Source: Bdellovibrionaceae bacterium UBA3535 (lineage in GTDB: Bacteria; Bdellovibrionota; Bdellovibrionia; Bdellovibrionales; UBA840). Taken from it: a stretch of DNA of 64,000 nt. Position numbers and translations under genes: made by a program. Shown piece after piece: positions 1 to 8,766 of the stretch. Below the pieces are notes generated by a model. The model did not search any database and was not told the origin of the DNA. It saw only the letters and a program-made list of their open reading frames with translations. Location of the stretch: positions 6,512 to 70,511 of the forward strand of contig DFOS01000028.1 in NCBI GenBank assembly GCA_002376845.1, written 5' to 3'. The number at the start of each line of letters is the position of its first letter. Within the stretch, counting starts at the first letter, position 1.

Positions 1-72
1 AAGCGCTCTCAGCTCCTCTGCACAGCCGTGTATGTCGCCAATAGCATAAATAGGATGATTTTTACGAAACAC
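1..72 (-). CDS. Calcineurin-like metallophosphoesterase, N-terminal fragment (runs off the left edge)
   Basis: Only the first 24 codons lie in the window. They start at a GTG (70-72) a few codons after an in-frame TAA, and the gene continues past base 1. The peptide contains YAIGDIHGC, the GDxHG metal-binding motif found close to the N-terminus of PPP-type phosphatases and ApaH/PrpA-like diadenosine-tetraphosphatases. Known for the family: the Asp and His bind the dinuclear metal centre. No strong Shine-Dalgarno is visible. Which subfamily it belongs to (protein phosphatase or Ap4A hydrolase) cannot be told from this fragment. Confidence 0.6.
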   Translation of the reverse strand, partial: MFRKNHPIYAIGDIHGCAEELRAL

Positions 73-118
73 TGCACCAGCTTAAAAGTATTCAAGACAT
101 TTAGCAAGCTTAGGGAGA

Positions 119-541
119 CTAGTGTTCGACCTTCTTTCTAAGACTTTTTATTTCTCCGCGACGTTTTTTCTCTTTAAGGCGTTTTTCTTTTTGCGCTGCT
201 TTGGGCTTGGTTTTTTTGCGTTTTTTCTGTGTTTTGGAGGCCTGGCTTAGAAGTTGCTTTAACTTATCCAAACAATCCTTTTTATTCCGATCTTGGCTAC
301 GGTATTGATCCGAATAAATATGAATTTCACCACGATCATTTAAGTGTTTCGCTAAACGCATACTAAGATAGTCTTTTAAGATTAAGTCCATGCTTTTTGA
401 TAAATCCAAACTCCATACTAGATGGACCTTTGTATTGGCTTTATTTACCTTTTGGCCGCCAGGCCCGGAACTTCTCGCAAAACGAAAATTTATTTCCTGC
501 ATGGGAATCTTGATTTTTTCATTTACATACAAGTAAGCCAA
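119..541 (-). CDS. arfB: Alternative ribosome-rescue factor ArfB (peptidyl-tRNA hydrolase)
   Basis: A 140-residue protein of the class-I release-factor-like family. It carries the GGQ loop in SSGPGGQKVNK near residue 25, which hydrolyses the ester bond of peptidyl-tRNA on stalled ribosomes. The C-terminal third is extremely Lys/Arg-rich, as expected for the ArfB tail that enters the empty mRNA channel of non-stop ribosomes. The length matches E. coli ArfB (YaeJ). The start is TTG, supported by GGAGAGG about six bases upstream; a later ATG (residue 14) would cut into the domain. A full release factor is excluded by the lack of a codon-recognition domain. Confidence 0.9.
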   Translation of the reverse strand: MAYLYVNEKIKIPMQEINFRFARSSGPGGQKVNKANTKVHLVWSLDLSKSMDLILKDYLSMRLAKHLNDRGEIHIYSDQYRSQDRNKKDCLDKLKQLLSQASKTQKKRKKTKPKAAQKEKRLKEKKRRGEIKSLRKKVEH

Positions 542-615
542 TAAAACCTCTCCACTTCATCCTACCAAGAGGCATTGCAAAAGAGTATAGGTTCTAACAG
601 GAAATCATTATGAAA

Positions 616-1317
616 TTAAAATTTCGCTAGCAAACTGGTAGCAAACTTAGTATCTACGCGCTCCTTGGCGTCCACAGGATCATTATTGAAATTGTACAAA
701 TAAGAAGTTTTTAGACTTAAAGTATTAGTTAAGGTCACCGCAAGTGAAGCCTCTGCATTGATAAGGTAGTCATCCGAGGACTCAAAACTTTGAATATATT
801 CTGCCCAGACTTTACCCTGCATTTCTTCACGAAACTTATATAGCCCCTCTAAATACAAACGCGAACGCGTAGTCTTTTCACTTTCTAAAGCCGTCACAGT
901 CTTATTTTCCACCACATACCGCAAACCTGCTTCACTGAACGCAGTATAAGTATCCGTCTTCATCAGAAAGCGTTTCCAACCAGCATCCGTATTGTAGCGC
1001 CTTGAAAAACCGGCAAAGCGATCCGATTCCACCAAATGACCTAAAAAGACATCGTTTTTCTCATCCAAAGTATGATCGTACCTCAGGAGCACACGCCAGT
1101 TCTCAGCATTCGTGTCGCTTTCACTTTCACCATAGGTATAGAATAGATCTAACCGCAAACTTTCTTTTTGAAACGTATAGGTGTTTTTGGATTTTACATC
1201 ATAGGTTTGCAATTCTGTATTTCCACTTGTGGAGAGCAAGGCTAGCTCTTCTTCAAATTGAAATTTAGCATGGGCATAACTAGAAGTGAGCAGTGCAAGA
1301 AGTATTATGTATCGCAT
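616..1317 (-). CDS. DUF481 family outer-membrane protein (YdiY-like)
   Basis: A 233-residue exported protein starting at the ATG at 1317, which gives a clean signal peptide ending in SYAHA. The open frame extends to 1395 but would then bury the signal sequence and overlap the upstream gene. The mature part has the alternating polar/aromatic strands of the DUF481 beta-barrel family, with the family-like opening LALLSTSGNTE and paired repeats of the type LRYDHTLDEKNDVFLG. It ends in Lys-Phe after a hydrophobic strand, as barrels often do. Members are salt-induced outer-membrane proteins of unknown function. It lies 22 bp after the next exported-protein gene and is probably cotranscribed with it. 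Confidence 0.75.
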   Translation of the reverse strand: MRYIILLALLTSSYAHAKFQFEEELALLSTSGNTELQTYDVKSKNTYTFQKESLRLDLFYTYGESESDTNAENWRVLLRYDHTLDEKNDVFLGHLVESDRFAGFSRRYNTDAGWKRFLMKTDTYTAFSEAGLRYVVENKTVTALESEKTTRSRLYLEGLYKFREEMQGKVWAEYIQSFESSDDYLINAEASLAVTLTNTLSLKTSYLYNFNNDPVDAKERVDTKFATSLLAKF

Positions 1318-1339
1318 GCAGAAAGATATAACGTAGGCT

Positions 1340-1795
1340 TTAGTAAATTTCCACGGGGATTTGAAAATAACACTGACTAAGAGACAAAGCGTCATTTACA
1401 TGGAAATGCTTCGTGGAATGCATACCTTGTGCAAAATTATCACTGACGATTTTACAAGACATCAATAAGCGCTCGGATTGAATCAAGTCTATGCCTAGTT
1501 CCATTTTTTCACGAAATTCATCTTGCCCCAAAAGTCTTTTATGTCGTTCTACTGCAAAAAGCTTGGAGATTTCCTCACGCCGCCTTTGTTCCATTGCAAG
1601 CAAACTAGGAAAATCTTTTTTTTCAAAAGAAATTTCCAATCCCTCTTTTGAGGGCGCAAATTCTACTGCTTTATCCAAAATCTCTGCATTTAAGTCGCTT
1701 ACCGATAGGCCGATCGATGCGAGATACTGCTTTGCATAAGAGTCATAGGGATCCGTATTTGCAAAAGTCATGAATAGAACTAATAGGGAGAACAT
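1340..1795 (-). CDS. Hypothetical exported protein
   Basis: A 151-residue protein that I do not recognise. It begins with a short hydrophobic signal-like stretch (FSLLVLFMTFANT), followed by a largely helical, charged region with many Glu/Lys/Arg residues and two cysteines (near residues 112 and 142). There is no Shine-Dalgarno in front of the ATG. A promoter-like -35/-10 pair ends six bases upstream, so the message may be leaderless. It is the first gene of a likely two-gene unit with the DUF481 gene. Confidence 0.55.
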   Translation of the reverse strand: MFSLLVLFMTFANTDPYDSYAKQYLASIGLSVSDLNAEILDKAVEFAPSKEGLEISFEKKDFPSLLAMEQRRREEISKLFAVERHKRLLGQDEFREKMELGIDLIQSERLLMSCKIVSDNFAQGMHSTKHFHVNDALSLSQCYFQIPVEIY

Positions 1796-1801
1796 ACTGA
1801 C

Positions 1802-1830
1802 AATCTAATATATGCCTATTTATTCGGCAA
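1802..1830 (-). promoter_or_regulatory. Predicted sigma70-type promoter for the 1340-1795 gene
   Basis: On the minus strand, TTGCCG (1825-1830) is separated by 17 bp from TAGATT (1802-1807), which ends six bases before the ATG at 1795. Each hexamer matches four of six consensus positions. The start of transcription would fall on or next to the start codon, consistent with the missing ribosome-binding site. Read by eye only. Confidence 0.35.
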
Positions 1831-1897
1831 ATAATGGGATTTTATTTGCAAAATTTTCCTGAATTGCCGCATTCTTCTGTGGTTCATAGGAGACGTA

Positions 1898-3121
1898 TTG
1901 GCTCGCTTAGTCTTTTCTTTCAAGCAAATGGGACCTGGGCTTATCTTAGCTGGAGCGGCGGTTGGCGTATCGCACCTGGTACAATCAACACGCGCCGGTG
2001 CTTCTTATGGCTTAGAACTTCTGCCAATGATCTTGCTTGCCAATATTTTAAAATTTCCCTCCTTCTATGCGGCACCTTTGTATGTAGACCGATACAAAAA
2101 CGATTTGATTCACGCCTATGAGCATATATCCAAATGGCTTTTGGCACTGGTGGTTGTAACCCTGGTATCCACCATGTTCATTGTGATTGCCGCCGTTTGC
2201 CTAATGAGCGGTGGACTATTGGGCGCAATTACTGGCCTACCTCTCCCTGCTTCTCTGCTATCTGCCATGGTCATGGCCTTGGTGGTATACATTCTTATTA
2301 AAGGGCACTACCAACTGTTGGACCAAATCATGAAGCCCGTTTATATCACCCTAAGTATCAGCCTCCTATTATGTGCGGCACTCTTAGTCGCAAAAAGCGA
2401 CTTCTCTCATATCAACTTCGTGCCGCGCATGGAGATTTTTCGGGAACCTGCCATCTACTTTGTTATTGCTCTCATGGGGTGGATGCCAGCGCCTTTGGAC
2501 ATGCCAATATACAGCTCCATGTGGACATTGGAAAAACATAAATCCACCAAAATCTCCAGCCAGAATACTCGCTTTGATTTTCATGCTGGCTACTGGTCCT
2601 GCACCATTCTAGCAATTTTATTTTTATTTTTGGGTTACAGTCTTATGTACCAAAAAGGCATATCTTTTGCTGCCTCACCAATACAGTTTTCGCAGCAGAT
2701 TCTAGGCCTATTTCGGCAAACACTAGGTGATTGGGCCTACCCACTTGTTGGTACCTGCATTCTTCTTGTTATGTTTTCCACAAGCCTTGCCGTTATGGAT
2801 GGCTATCAACGTTTAAGTTTAAGGCTGATTCACAAATATTTTAGCAAGTCCAAAAAACTAGATACGCCCATCATTCTTAGCATTAGTCTATTGGCATATG
2901 TAATAATTCTTTTATTTTCTGATTCCATGAAAGTAATGGCAGATTTTGCTACCACCATTTGCTTTCTAACCACTCCACTATTTGCCCTAACGAATCATCA
3001 AATTCTATTTCATAAGAAACGCAGGCTATCTACTAGCCTTACGCTGAAGATTATAAGCAATGCCAACATCCTGTTTTTTTCCTGTATGAGTCTTTATTTT
3101 TTCTACTTAAAGCTCCGCTAA
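1898..3121 (+). CDS. Nramp-related divalent-metal transporter with altered metal-site motifs
   Basis: A 407-residue polytopic membrane protein with about 11 hydrophobic segments. The start is TTG, chosen because AGGAGA lies five bases upstream. The opening MGPGLILAGAAVGVSH matches the TM1 region of the Nramp/SLC11 fold. The canonical DPGN metal-binding motif is replaced by GVSH (residues 23-26), and the TM6 region reads GWMPAPLDM rather than the usual Met-Pro-His/Asn. Nramp relatives with altered TM1/TM6 motifs are known to change metal choice, some carrying Mg2+ or Al3+. Fold membership is fairly secure; the substrate is not. It is transcribed away from the exported-protein genes to its left. 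Confidence 0.75.
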   Translation: MARLVFSFKQMGPGLILAGAAVGVSHLVQSTRAGASYGLELLPMILLANILKFPSFYAAPLYVDRYKNDLIHAYEHISKWLLALVVVTLVSTMFIVIAAVCLMSGGLLGAITGLPLPASLLSAMVMALVVYILIKGHYQLLDQIMKPVYITLSISLLLCAALLVAKSDFSHINFVPRMEIFREPAIYFVIALMGWMPAPLDMPIYSSMWTLEKHKSTKISSQNTRFDFHAGYWSCTILAILFLFLGYSLMYQKGISFAASPIQFSQQILGLFRQTLGDWAYPLVGTCILLVMFSTSLAVMDGYQRLSLRLIHKYFSKSKKLDTPIILSISLLAYVIILLFSDSMKVMADFATTICFLTTPLFALTNHQILFHKKRRLSTSLTLKIISNANILFFSCMSLYFFYLKLR

Positions 3122-3154
3122 ACCCGGCCCTCTTCTTGCAGCCCTTAGATAGGT

Positions 3155-3988
3155 ATGAAGAAATACCTCGTTGTTTTCGCTCTAAGCCTTTTGCCTACCA
3201 TCTCAATGGCAAAAAACGTCACTGAGAAACAATTCGCGCTTATAAGAGAAGCCCTGGAATACCGTCCCCCCGGTATAAGTCTTCGTGAGTGGCAAGAAAT
3301 CAAAAAAGAAATCGCACAAACGCAAATCCCCATCGACTTTCATATAACGTCCTATGAAAAACTGAATGTTAAGGCCATGAACTCAGGTTTACGCAATAAG
3401 GTAGAAAAATTTATAGCAGCAAAGCAAGTCGCTTTTCGGGTGATTCGCCATGAAGACAGCCCTTATCCTGCAAAGCAAACCTATAGTTTGGAGGATATCA
3501 CATCCGTAAATCAAGCCCATAGCAGCAATAAGTCGAAATTCCAGGAGCGAATGGATCACCTAGCTGGTGCTAGCATTTATAGAGCAGCTCGAAAAGCCGG
3601 TATGGACCCCGTGGAGTCCTTTGCCTTCTCCACTGGCGTGAGCAATTTCTTATGGCCGGAAAATGTGGACTTTGAAGATATGGAAAACATTGCCAAAAAC
3701 AGTGGACTAGCCATAGTGTTTGGAGAGATTGCTTATAATACAGCCAATCATATTCGTAATAACGATGGCCGCTTAGCAGGCTCCAAACCTCTTGGGCAAA
3801 TCGTTATGTTAGTAGCTGACCCTTCGCAAGCCCTCGAAGATGCCGCTCTAAGTATAAGCAAAAGGCCACTCTTTGAGAGCATTGATTTTGGCTTTGCTAG
3901 CGTGGAAGTGCCCCGCTATGAGTACGAACTCAACCCTAGTTCTGAGCACACCATCGGAATACATATGAAAATTCATTTTCACCCCTAA
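3155..3988 (+). CDS. Hypothetical exported protein
   Basis: A 277-residue protein with a clear Sec signal peptide (MKKYLVVFALSLLPTISMA, cleavage near residue 20). I do not recognise the mature domain. Its middle is helical and contains HLAGASIYRAARKAGMDP and a run rich in Asn/Ala. The end is rich in Glu/Tyr/His and closes with HMKIHFHP, which suggests a beta-structured end. The gene starts 33 bp after the Nramp-like gene, so the two may be cotranscribed. Only weak ribosome-binding sequence is seen before the ATG. Confidence 0.6.
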   Translation: MKKYLVVFALSLLPTISMAKNVTEKQFALIREALEYRPPGISLREWQEIKKEIAQTQIPIDFHITSYEKLNVKAMNSGLRNKVEKFIAAKQVAFRVIRHEDSPYPAKQTYSLEDITSVNQAHSSNKSKFQERMDHLAGASIYRAARKAGMDPVESFAFSTGVSNFLWPENVDFEDMENIAKNSGLAIVFGEIAYNTANHIRNNDGRLAGSKPLGQIVMLVADPSQALEDAALSISKRPLFESIDFGFASVEVPRYEYELNPSSEHTIGIHMKIHFHP

Positions 3989-4014
3989 GGAATTTCCAAG
4001 ACTAACTTAAATAC

Positions 4015-4042
4015 TTGCTCCCCTGCGTGCTTACGCTACAAT
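4015..4042 (+). promoter_or_regulatory. Predicted promoter with a likely leaderless start
   Basis: TTGCTC (4015-4020), a 16-bp spacer and TACAAT (4037-4042) precede the ATG at 4050 by seven bases. No Shine-Dalgarno is present between the -10 hexamer and the ATG. Transcription would therefore begin at or beside the start codon. The -35 match is weak (three of six). Confidence 0.3.
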
Positions 4043-4049
4043 GTTAGCT

Positions 4050-4844
4050 ATGAAAACATCAAAATTATTCTATATTCAAGTCGTTTGGACTAGCATCATC
4101 CTTGCCATTGGCATCTATTTTAGTTTTACCAACCAGGAGCTACTCACTCGCTATACCAAAGAGGATGGCTTCATGGAGTGGTTCACATTTTTGCTCTTTG
4201 TATCAACATTCCTATTTATGGCGCTGTACAATTACCACTATTTTTTTCAGCTAAAAAAACCTTTGTTCAATACTGCGGGGCTTACTCTAATTGGCGTGCA
4301 ATTCCTGTTTTTCTTTGGAGCCATGGAAGAGGTTAGTTGGTTTCAACGAATAGCAGATATACAATCCAGTGATTTCTTTTTAAAGCACAATGCCCAAGCC
4401 GAAACCAATCTGCATAATCTAACCATAAATGGCGTCAAAATTAACAAATTAATATTTGGTAAAATTTTATTTTTAGTCATTCTCAGTCACAATCTATTTG
4501 TTCCCCTTATCGCTAGAAAGAAAAAGTGGCTTGCTGAGTGGATTGACAAAAATGGTTTTTTTCTTCCTCCTCTTAGTCATACGTTTTTTTATATCGCGGC
4601 TGCCATAGCCATTGAATTATTTATTGATCATGACCGTGCTAAGGAACATTTAGAAATTGTTGGCGCCATTCACTACTTCATTGTGATCTATGCAGCCTAT
4701 GGTTTGGGCTATCTAAAAAAGGTGGCTTTATTTCCTAAAGCCCCAGCACTTTTTAGCCATGGCTTTTTGATCGCTTTTATACTGCTTCTTAGCTTAGTTT
4801 CATGGATATTAGGAAACTTAAGTCTTAAAGATTTTATGTTATGA
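4050..4844 (+). CDS. Polytopic membrane protein of unknown function, coupled to the sulfatase-like gene
   Basis: A 264-residue protein with about seven hydrophobic segments. It has a conserved-looking loop, AMEEVSWFQRI followed by QAETNLHNL, with acidic, Trp, Gln and His residues. I recall similar EE-x-SW / ETNLHNL patterns in uncharacterised bacterial membrane proteins but cannot name a family. The ATG at 4050 (MKTSK) is preferred over the one at 4041, which lies in the -10 hexamer. Its stop overlaps the next start as ATGA (4841-4844). That implies translational coupling to the LTA-synthase-like gene and perhaps a shared envelope role. Confidence 0.6.
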   Translation: MKTSKLFYIQVVWTSIILAIGIYFSFTNQELLTRYTKEDGFMEWFTFLLFVSTFLFMALYNYHYFFQLKKPLFNTAGLTLIGVQFLFFFGAMEEVSWFQRIADIQSSDFFLKHNAQAETNLHNLTINGVKINKLIFGKILFLVILSHNLFVPLIARKKKWLAEWIDKNGFFLPPLSHTFFYIAAAIAIELFIDHDRAKEHLEIVGAIHYFIVIYAAYGLGYLKKVALFPKAPALFSHGFLIAFILLLSLVSWILGNLSLKDFML

Positions 4845-6744
4845 ACCTTGCTTGGAAATTACGTCTAAAATTTTTCTTAAAGAACCTTAGTATAATTTTA
4901 ATTATATACTCTCTGTGCCGGATTCTTTTTATTTGGTTTCATAGTGACAACCTAGGTGCTTTCTTACAAATCTCGAACATTTATTACCTATTAATTGGTA
5001 TTCGCTTTGATTTGTCCGCTATTCTGCTACTAAGCTCTTGGTGGATTTTGCTTTACCTACTACCACTGAACTACCCAAGATGGTTCAACAATACCGCCTC
5101 AAGCTTATTTATTGGCATTCATCTTTTTTTCATATTTGTTAACTTAGGGGACATTCAATACTCTCAATTTACAGGCACACGCCTCAACTACAATCATATC
5201 CTAGCAGTATGGCCCGATTTAGTTCGGCAGGCCGACCAATTCCTTATCAACTACTGGTACTTTGTTTTCATCCTGATGGCTGCTGCCATCGTACTTTGGC
5301 GATTTTATAGCCCCATTCGACGCCACCAGCATATTGGCTACTTGTCCTACCCACTGTTTGCTTTTTTGTGTTTGAGCTTTAGTGTTATTGGCATACGTGG
5401 CGGATTACAAAAAAAAGTTTTGCAACCTTCTCATGCTTTTCAGTACACATCTGGTCTTCAAGGCCTATACATCCTAAACTCTAGCTTTACGATTTTAAAA
5501 TCGAAAACTTACGAAAAAGTAGCTCCCATCAAGGATTTTGTTGATTGGCAAGACATTCAGGCACACATACCTAAAAGAAAATGGGCCTTTCATCCCCCAA
5601 GAGAAAAAGTAAACGTTGTGGTCATCATATTGGAAAGCTTTGCCACGGAGTTTTGGGGTCTTGCCAATGGAGGCAAGGGTTATACCCCCTTTTTGATGAG
5701 CTAAGTCAAAAGTCATCGGTCTTTTTTCGATCCTTCGCGAACGGTAGGCGATCCATGCAGGCCTTTCCTGCTATTGCCTTTGGCCTCCCCTCATTGATGG
5801 ACACTCCCTTTGCCAAATCGCAATACCAATTCAATGAGTGGCATGGATTGGCAAAAATTTTAAGTGACTACCAGTACAAGACGAGCTTTTTTCATGCGGC
5901 TGAGGCTGGTAGCATGTACTTTGATAATATGGCCTATCTTTCTGGGGTGAAGGATTACTATCCCATGGAAAAATATCCTCATCCAGAGAAAGATTTTGAT
6001 GGCCACTGGGGTATCTTTGATGAACCCTTCCTGCAGTTTGCAAAAAATAAGTTCGATACTTTTGAACCGCCATTTTTTTCCATATTTTTTAGTCTTTCAT
6101 CCCATCAGCCCTATGCAATTCCTGACAAATACCAAGGTAGATTTCCTAAGGGCAATCACCCTATTGCCGAAACCATCGCCTATACCGACCATGCTTTGCG
6201 TGAATTTTTTCAAGCAGCAAAATCTTCCCCTTGGTATAAGAACACACTTTTTATAATTACTGCCGATCATACCCAAATGGGACCATCGCATGGCTATGAA
6301 AGTATCACTGGTAGATATATGGTACCCATTTTGTTTTTCCACCCGGATAAGGACCTAAAAATGGAAACAATTCGCATCGCTCAACATGCGGATATTGAAC
6401 CTAGCATCCTCGATTATTTAGGATTAAAAGAAGAGCCAAGTTTGAAATTTGGCAGTTCATTATTTGCCAAGAATGAAGGGCGGGCTATTTTTTATGCCAA
6501 TTCCACCTACCGAATGGTGAAGGACAAGCAAGTAATAGAGTGGAACCGTGTAAAAGATGAATTTATGCTCTATGAATTCCAGCAAGAGCCAAAGACATTA
6601 TCTTCCCCTACAAAGATCAGCCCCAAAGATGATCTTGCTATGGAGCTGAAGGCATTTGTATCTTATCATGATGAGGGACTAGCCAAAAACTGCCTATACA
6701 AGAAAAAATGTATCAATTCTTATGAACATGTAGCGTTTGAGTAG
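4841..6744 (+). pseudogene. LTA-synthase/phosphoglycerol-transferase family sulfatase, split by a frameshift
   Basis: Two frames together make one protein of about 634 residues. The first (4841-5704) encodes five membrane helices and the start of the extracytoplasmic sulfatase-fold domain, including the metal-ligand motif VVIILESFATEF. It stops at 5704. The -1 frame carries on without loss: DELSQKSSVFF, then the nucleophile loop FANGRRSMQAFPAI (Ser where Gram-positive LtaS uses Thr), ITADHT, and the stop at 6744. The break sits beside CCCCCTTTTTG (5688-5698); a single missing base restores TPFLDELSQ. Known for the family: transfer of phosphoglycerol from phosphatidylglycerol to glycans. It may be a sequencing error, a recent mutation or phase variation. 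The last 32 bp overlap the convergent mscS gene. Confidence 0.8.
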
Positions 6745-7807
6745 GAAACGCAAAGCCAGCACCAATTTTTTCTGCCATTTTGTATATAGCTAGATATACT
6801 CTTTGCCGCACTTCCAATTCATCGCGATAATCCACCACATCAGCATGGTATAGTAGCAATACATTCAAACTAAAATCACCGTACGACTCAAAGGCTACCT
6901 GATAGGTATCATTCACCACTTGCGGCTCTGCTTTTAAGATTTCTTTTACTGACGATATAAATAGTTCCATCACCTCAGGACTGGTGGAGTACTCAAGTCC
7001 CAAAGAGGTTAGTGTTCTTCGGTAAGGTCTTCTTCCCATATTGTCCACATTGGCCTTTGCTAACTGCGCATTAGGAATAATAACTTGTGAATTGTAAAAG
7101 GTTCGGATTTTTGTGGAGCGAAAACCAATATCCTCCACACTTCCTTCTACTCCATCAACCACAATATAATCACCAATTTTAAATGGTTTATCTAATAAGA
7201 TCATAATCGAGCCAAAGAGATTGGCACATGTGTCTTGCGCCGCCAAGGCAAAGGCCAAGCCTCCTATACCCAAACCAGCCAGAACGGACATGATATTCAC
7301 ACCTAAATTTTGAATCATGACCAGTATGCCGAAAATTACGACCAAAACTTTTAAAGTTTTTGTTAAAAAATAAATAATTTGATTATCAAGATGGATGTTC
7401 TTTCTTCGTAAGCCTTTATTAAAAAATTCTACCCATAGATCCACCGAGTGGTATGTCATCATAATCAAGGCATAGGCAATGTATACCTTGAAGGCGAATA
7501 AAAACACCTTTTCCACCTCGCCGCCAAGAACAACCAAAGGCACGGTGTAATAAAGAAAGGCCCCTACACAAGCCTTATTCAAATAGGGTTCAATGGTTTC
7601 CAGCAGGCGATCATCCCAATCAGTTTTGGTTTTGGCCGCAATATTAAAGATGCGCATGAGAAAGAAATGCAGGATTCTACGTATAAAAAACGTAAATAGA
7701 AAAATACCAAATAAGGCCAACCATTTCCAATTTTCTATTAATAAGTATTGCTCTTGAAAAACTGCATACTTTTGAACCAGTTGGGGAAACTGTGATTTGA
7801 AATCCAT
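6713..7807 (-). CDS. MscS-family mechanosensitive channel
   Basis: A 364-residue protein with about four N-terminal hydrophobic segments, then the pore helix and beta domain typical of MscS. The pore-lining motif is GLGIGGLAFALAAQDTCANLFGSIMILLDKPFKIGD split over the TM3/beta boundary (about residues 175-210), with the Gly/Ala packing typical of the family. The ATG at 7807 is preferred because AGGAGG lies five bases upstream; an in-frame TTG at 7834 is weaker. Known role: release of small solutes through the inner membrane on hypo-osmotic shock. It is longer than E. coli MscS at its N-terminus. It converges on the frameshifted sulfatase and overlaps its 3' end by 32 bp. Confidence 0.9.
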   Translation of the reverse strand: MDFKSQFPQLVQKYAVFQEQYLLIENWKWLALFGIFLFTFFIRRILHFFLMRIFNIAAKTKTDWDDRLLETIEPYLNKACVGAFLYYTVPLVVLGGEVEKVFLFAFKVYIAYALIMMTYHSVDLWVEFFNKGLRRKNIHLDNQIIYFLTKTLKVLVVIFGILVMIQNLGVNIMSVLAGLGIGGLAFALAAQDTCANLFGSIMILLDKPFKIGDYIVVDGVEGSVEDIGFRSTKIRTFYNSQVIIPNAQLAKANVDNMGRRPYRRTLTSLGLEYSTSPEVMELFISSVKEILKAEPQVVNDTYQVAFESYGDFSLNVLLLYHADVVDYRDELEVRQRVYLAIYKMAEKIGAGFAFPTQTLHVHKN

Positions 7808-7860
7808 GGGGCCTCCTATTGCAAGGTTAAACAAGGACAGCCCCAGGTTGTCAACGCTAT

Positions 7861-8619
7861 CTATTCTAAGCGTTGGGCAGTTCCGTCACCTGTAACATAG
7901 AACAGATCTACACGCTCTTCATCTACGATCATGGTACTTATTTCATAATGCACCTTCATATCTAAACCAGGAACAGGTGATTTTTCCAGCCCTACATTTC
8001 GAATATCTGATGCCATTACCTTGGCATTCAATTTGTAGCCCCAAAGAACGCGAACTTGCACAGGACTGATCTGTAGATTTCCTAAATAGGAACCAGTTCC
8101 TTTGTAAGAGCCGCCATAGGAATACGACAATCTATAAGTAAAGGTCACCACTTCCATGCCGTAAGCATTCACGTAAGCAACTTGGTAGACTTTTGAAGCT
8201 GGTGCACTCCAGCCTGACATTTCCGACCAGTTTTTTACATTTTCAGGCAATACGCTCAAAGCATCCCACTCGGTTTGTCTTACCGGTGCATTTTCCTTGA
8301 TGATTTGATAAATAAGCTTTCCATATCTAGAGAAATTATATAGCTGCCCTACAACTCTGCTACCCGAGGCTCCTGGTGCAATCTCCCCCTGTAAATTTAC
8401 TATGGGTGTGGAAAGGTTTAAATAATCGCTTTCCACCAACATATAGGAGTCTTTATGCTCTCTAAGTTTAGCCGCAAGCTCCTCCAAACTAAGATCACTT
8501 AATTCTCGGACTTCGACTTTTTTGATTTGATGATACAGCGGATCCACCAGCAATGATTTGTCCGTCGCATACAATGGATTTGTAAGTATTATACCTAATA
8601 CTGTGATAAATAATTTCAT
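7861..8619 (-). CDS. Hypothetical exported protein
   Basis: A 252-residue protein with a Sec signal peptide (MKLFITVLGIILTNPLYA). I do not recognise the rest. It has an N-terminal charged helix with the LSDLSLEELAAKLREH pattern and a central Gly/Ser/Tyr-rich part (YSYGGSYKGTGSYLG). The C-terminal half is beta-rich with repeated Val/Tyr alternation. A GGGGTAGGGAT stretch in front of the ATG serves as ribosome-binding site. It lies 53 bp upstream of mscS on the same strand, so the two may be cotranscribed. Confidence 0.6.
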   Translation of the reverse strand: MKLFITVLGIILTNPLYATDKSLLVDPLYHQIKKVEVRELSDLSLEELAAKLREHKDSYMLVESDYLNLSTPIVNLQGEIAPGASGSRVVGQLYNFSRYGKLIYQIIKENAPVRQTEWDALSVLPENVKNWSEMSGWSAPASKVYQVAYVNAYGMEVVTFTYRLSYSYGGSYKGTGSYLGNLQISPVQVRVLWGYKLNAKVMASDIRNVGLEKSPVPGLDMKVHYEISTMIVDEERVDLFYVTGDGTAQRLE

Positions 8620-8766
8620 ATCCCTACCCCCTGGCTGCAGATTTAAAGAAATTCAGCCACTTAAGCAAGTAAAAATTATATACTTTAGGTACCTAACAGG
8701 AATCTCATCACCACAAGCGGCAAATTGTAAATTTGTAGTGTCAAAATGGGACTTGGCTATATAAAA

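Noticed and set aside
5684..5702. Programmed -1 frameshifting in the sulfatase-like gene
   Set aside because: In-frame codons are ACC CCC TTT TTG; both tRNAs cannot re-pair well after a -1 slip. A lost base is simpler.
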